NCBI GenBank assembly: GCA_963978895.1
Contig: OZ022244.1
Location: 7,195,356 to 7,259,355, forward strand
Length of the DNA stretch: 64,000 nt
Direction of reading: 5' to 3'
Source of the DNA: Erpobdella octoculata
Lineage: Eukaryota > Annelida > Clitellata > Hirudinida > Erpobdellidae
Shown here: positions 61,381 to 64,000 of the stretch, piece after piece
Position numbering within the stretch: the first letter of the stretch is position 1
Layout: each line of letters starts with the position of its first letter
The notes under the pieces: model-generated
What the model was told of the DNA's origin: nothing
The model's database searches: none
What the model saw: the letters and a program-made list of their open reading frames with translations, nothing else
Position numbers and translations under genes: made by a program

Positions 61381-62178
61381 AAAAGGTAGTACTGCTCTAA
61401 ATTAAAATTATCTTTATAACATCTGCAATACAATTAGGTTTATTTGATACAAATTAGTACATATTCATGCACTACACACTTATTCAAATCAGGCTATTGA
61501 TTTTACTTCCGGTTTGGCGCTGTAATGACGTTTCGGTCTGAACGTAATTGAATTCGGTTTGTTTTTTGTGTCTGGCGGAGACTGTGAGTTTTTTCTTTAC
61601 AATTTTTTTTCCTAACTTTTCTTTTTCTTATAATATATTCTAGGGATTTCTTGTTAGGTTTTTCTCCTGCACTGTTCAACGTAGGATCTATTTTTTAATA
61701 TTCTTAACTTAAATAACATTAGAAAAATTAAACGTATTGCTAATTGTAATTCTACTTCTTTCGATAATTCTAAATTAAAACCTTTTTTTAAATAAATAAT
61801 CTTAAATCTAATAATTCTAATAACCTTAAGCTTAATATAGGGGTAATCTTTCACACAAGCGGCCGAAAGTGGCGGATTAATACATTCTCAGCTATAATTA
61901 GCAATAAACACGATGAAAAGTAACCACTAGTTTAAACATGATAATTAGTATAAATAATTTATTTAAAATGGAAAAATGTAATATAAATAAATAAATTAAT
62001 TTATTTATAGTTAAAATATAAAAAAATCGAGTTTTAAGGAAATGTGTAAAATATTCAAGTTCTAAAGAGATTTGAGCTGGTCGGATTCGCTTAGCGTGTT
62101 AATTATTGAAAATGAACAAATAAAGAATATGTGGTGTTACTGGTTTAATAAATAATAAAGACCTAATTATAAAGTGAC
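61381..62178. other. Unassigned; possible promoter-like patch
   Basis: ACTTCCGGTTTGGCGC at about 61506, an ETS-like site in locally higher GC, is followed at 61580 by ACTGTGAGTT, a possible first-exon donor. No coding exon was found, so this is only suggestive. Confidence 0.25.
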
Positions 62179-62225
62179 TAGCGGGGTTACTCGTGTTTTT
62201 CCTATCATTGATTTCTCGCCCTAGT
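62179..62225 (-). repeat. Possible Helitron family A 3' end fragment
   Basis: The minus strand ends AAAAACACGAGTAACCCCG then CTAG|T, like the family A terminus but without a clear hairpin. Confidence 0.35.
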
Positions 62226-62583
62226 TGAAAATATATTGCCAAAACGATTGATTCTTTGATTAATTAATAAAGATGTACATATTTTCTAAAAGGTTAGGGT
62301 TCAATTTTAGACTTGTTTTACATACGGGACCGCGGCACAGTAGCAATTTTACCGATTGCAACCACGACAAACAGCTGGGCAATAGCAGCGACCTGACAAA
62401 GGGAGACAATGTTTGCTTAAAAATATTAAAATTTCGACATTGCCTCGAATAAATTTTTAGTGTTACATTTATTCCTGAAGGTTTCATATATTTAAAATTT
62501 TATTACTTTATGCAAACCGTTTAGAGATACCGAGCTGTGAATTTTAAAATCTAAAATTAATTTTTTTTATAACTGGTTGTTTT

Positions 62584-62752
62584 TCTATATATATAAAAAT
62601 AAGATTATGTGTGTGCGTAACTTATGCATTGCGACACTTTTCATGAGATCGTAATGAAATTTTTACACAAGCTTGAGAGTCAATGAATTTTTAGTGAAAA
62701 AAAATTAAAATCGGTCACAAAATGAGCGGAGCGGAGCGGGAGAGTGAGCGGG

Positions 62753-62850
<98 letters not shown>

Positions 62851-63110
62851 CAGAAATGCAACTGGGGGCGAAAGAGCTAGCAAGAAAGGAAACGGGAAAG
62901 CAAGCAAAAGCGGGAAAGCGACCGAGATCAAAAGAACAAGCGGGAAAGAGAAAGTGACCGGGAGCGGGAAAGCTACCGGGAACGAGAAACCGACCAGGAG
63001 CGAGAAAGCGACCGGGAACTGGAGAGCAAGCGGGGAAGAAAACGGAAGCAAGAGAGACAAGCATTAAAAAAATCTCTAAAAACCCCGGGTAATGCCGGGT
63101 ACCCTGCTAG
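62584..63110 (+). mobile_element. Helitron family A, copy 1
   Basis: Starts TCTATATATATAAAAATAAG, carries the GAGATCGTAATGAAATTT leader, a 95-bp (TA)n insertion or expansion (62756-62849), a GAGCGGGAAAGCGACCGGGA purine-rich minisatellite, and a 3' end with CCCGG-GTAATG-CCGGG hairpin and CTGCTAG at 63110. Non-autonomous; the frames across it are repeat products. Confidence 0.76.
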
Positions 63111-63682
63111 TCTATATATATATAAATTAGATTATGTGTGTGTCCTTTATGCATTGCTACACCATTGATCCGATCGTAATGCAATTTTCACACAACCTTG
63201 AAAGTCAATGAAAGAAGGTTTTTGTAAAAAAAAATTAAATCGGTTACAAAATGAGCGGAGCGGGAGCGGGAAAGTGAGCGGAAACGGGAATTAGAGAATG
63301 AGCGGAAACGGGAAAGCAAGCGGAAACGGAAAAGCGACTGAGAACAAACGAACGAGCGGGAAAGGGAAAGCGACCGGGAACGGGAGAGCAAGCGGGAGCG
63401 GGATAGAGATTGAGAGCGGGAAAGCAACCGGGAGCGTAAATACTATTGAAAGTCAATGAAAGAAGGTTTTTGTAAAGAAAAATAAAATCGGTCACAAAAT
63501 GAGCGGAGCGGGAGAGCGAGCGGAAACGGGAATTAGAGAATGAGCGGGAACGGGAAAGCAAGCGGAAACGGAAAAGCGACTGAGAACAAACGAGCGAGCG
63601 AGAAAGGGAAAGCGACCGGGAACGGGAGAGCAAGCGGGAGCGGGATAGAGATTGGGAGCGGGAAAGCAACCGGGAGCGTAAA
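63111..63682 (+). mobile_element. Helitron family A, copy 2, abutting copy 1, 3' end missing
   Basis: Starts TCTATATATATATAAATTAG immediately after the CTAG of copy 1. Most of the body is duplicated in tandem (63198-63440 and 63446-63682, period 248). It stops at GGGAGCGTAAATAC, where gypsy sequence begins, without a CTAG end. Confidence 0.72.
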
Positions 63683-64000
63683 TACAACTGCCTCTCTTGT
63701 GGAAAGCATAATCACTATGCTAAATTCTCTCGAGGAGCTCGAATTTATCAACGCAAATCGGATCGTCAAAAAGCACATGAATCCCCTGCAAACGACGAGT
63801 TACAGAACACCTTCTACATCAATACGTGTCAAACGTTACTGACGACAAAGGCTTGATGGAAAGAGCTTGTTGTTGGAGGAAGAAAGTTACGATGCAAGCT
63901 GAACACTGGAGCGGATGTAAACATATTGCCCAAAACCGTTTTGAATAACATGAGAAGTCGACCACACCTTTGTCAAACCAAGGCAGTACTCACATCGTTC
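63683..64000 (+). pseudogene. Ty3/gypsy gag-protease fragment, runs off the right edge
   Basis: Codes a retroviral-type zinc knuckle CLSCGKHNHYAKF (final Cys replaced by Phe-Ser), then after a stop near 63855 the aspartic protease start KLRCKLNTGADVNILPK, with the D-T/S-G active-site Asp replaced by Asn. Both changes suggest an inactive copy. More of the element may lie to the right. Confidence 0.72.

Noticed and set aside
63188..63842. Arg/Ser-rich and Pro/Phe-rich ORFs on both strands
   Set aside because: All arise from the GAGCGGGAAAGCG minisatellite of Helitron family A; several frames are open at once because the repeat lacks stops.

Overview
The window looks like AT-rich nuclear DNA from an animal that has cilia or flagella, most likely a soft-bodied aquatic invertebrate. 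I cannot name the phylum. The evidence is a spliced metazoan ciliary gene with GT-AG introns, several LINE clades, Helitrons, hAT, pogo-like and MULE-like DNA transposons, and long (TA)n microsatellites. I see no bacterial operon, rRNA gene or CRISPR array.

Region 1 (1-26.76 kb, minus strand) holds the 5' two thirds of CFAP58 (CCDC147), a coiled-coil protein of the ciliary and flagellar axoneme. Eleven coding exons are secure. A twelfth, 9-bp exon at 26623-26631 is a candidate start. All phases fit, giving about 578 codons, and the rest of the gene lies beyond base 1. A perfect match to the RFX X-box consensus lies about 100 bp upstream of the candidate start codon, as expected for a ciliary gene. 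The introns are full of mobile elements: Helitron ends, LINE fragments, a tRNA-Asp-like SINE, an RTE-type LINE embedded in (TA)n, a foldback element and a hAT derivative.

Region 2 (26.9-34.3 kb) has a small element with perfect terminal inverted repeats (TIRs) carrying a THAP-like exon, a truncated Helitron, and an apparently intact two-ORF CR1-like LINE at 28.6-32.6 kb.

Region 3 (34.28-41.62 kb) is a 7.3-kb element with 73-bp TIRs. It carries an eight-exon MULE-type transposase gene with DDE residues and a SWIM zinc finger. The gene also has an unusual first exon with a membrane-like segment and a recently duplicated small exon. A Helitron is nested inside this element, and the element itself appears to sit in another Helitron copy.

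Region 4 (41.65-48.11 kb) is a Helitron remnant followed by a degenerate LINE broken by two hAT elements. One hAT has matching TIRs and an exact 8-bp target duplication.

Region 5 (48.1-64 kb) is mostly unassigned AT-rich DNA. It also holds two directly abutting Helitrons made of about 157-bp satellite units (52.76-57.71 kb), one of them broken by a pogo-like element. Further right are hAT and Ty1/copia scraps, a second pair of abutting Helitrons (62.58-63.68 kb), and a Ty3/gypsy gag-protease fragment running off the right edge.

Apart from CFAP58, an unrecognised small coiled-coil ORF and possibly the MULE-derived gene, everything coding here is transposon sequence.
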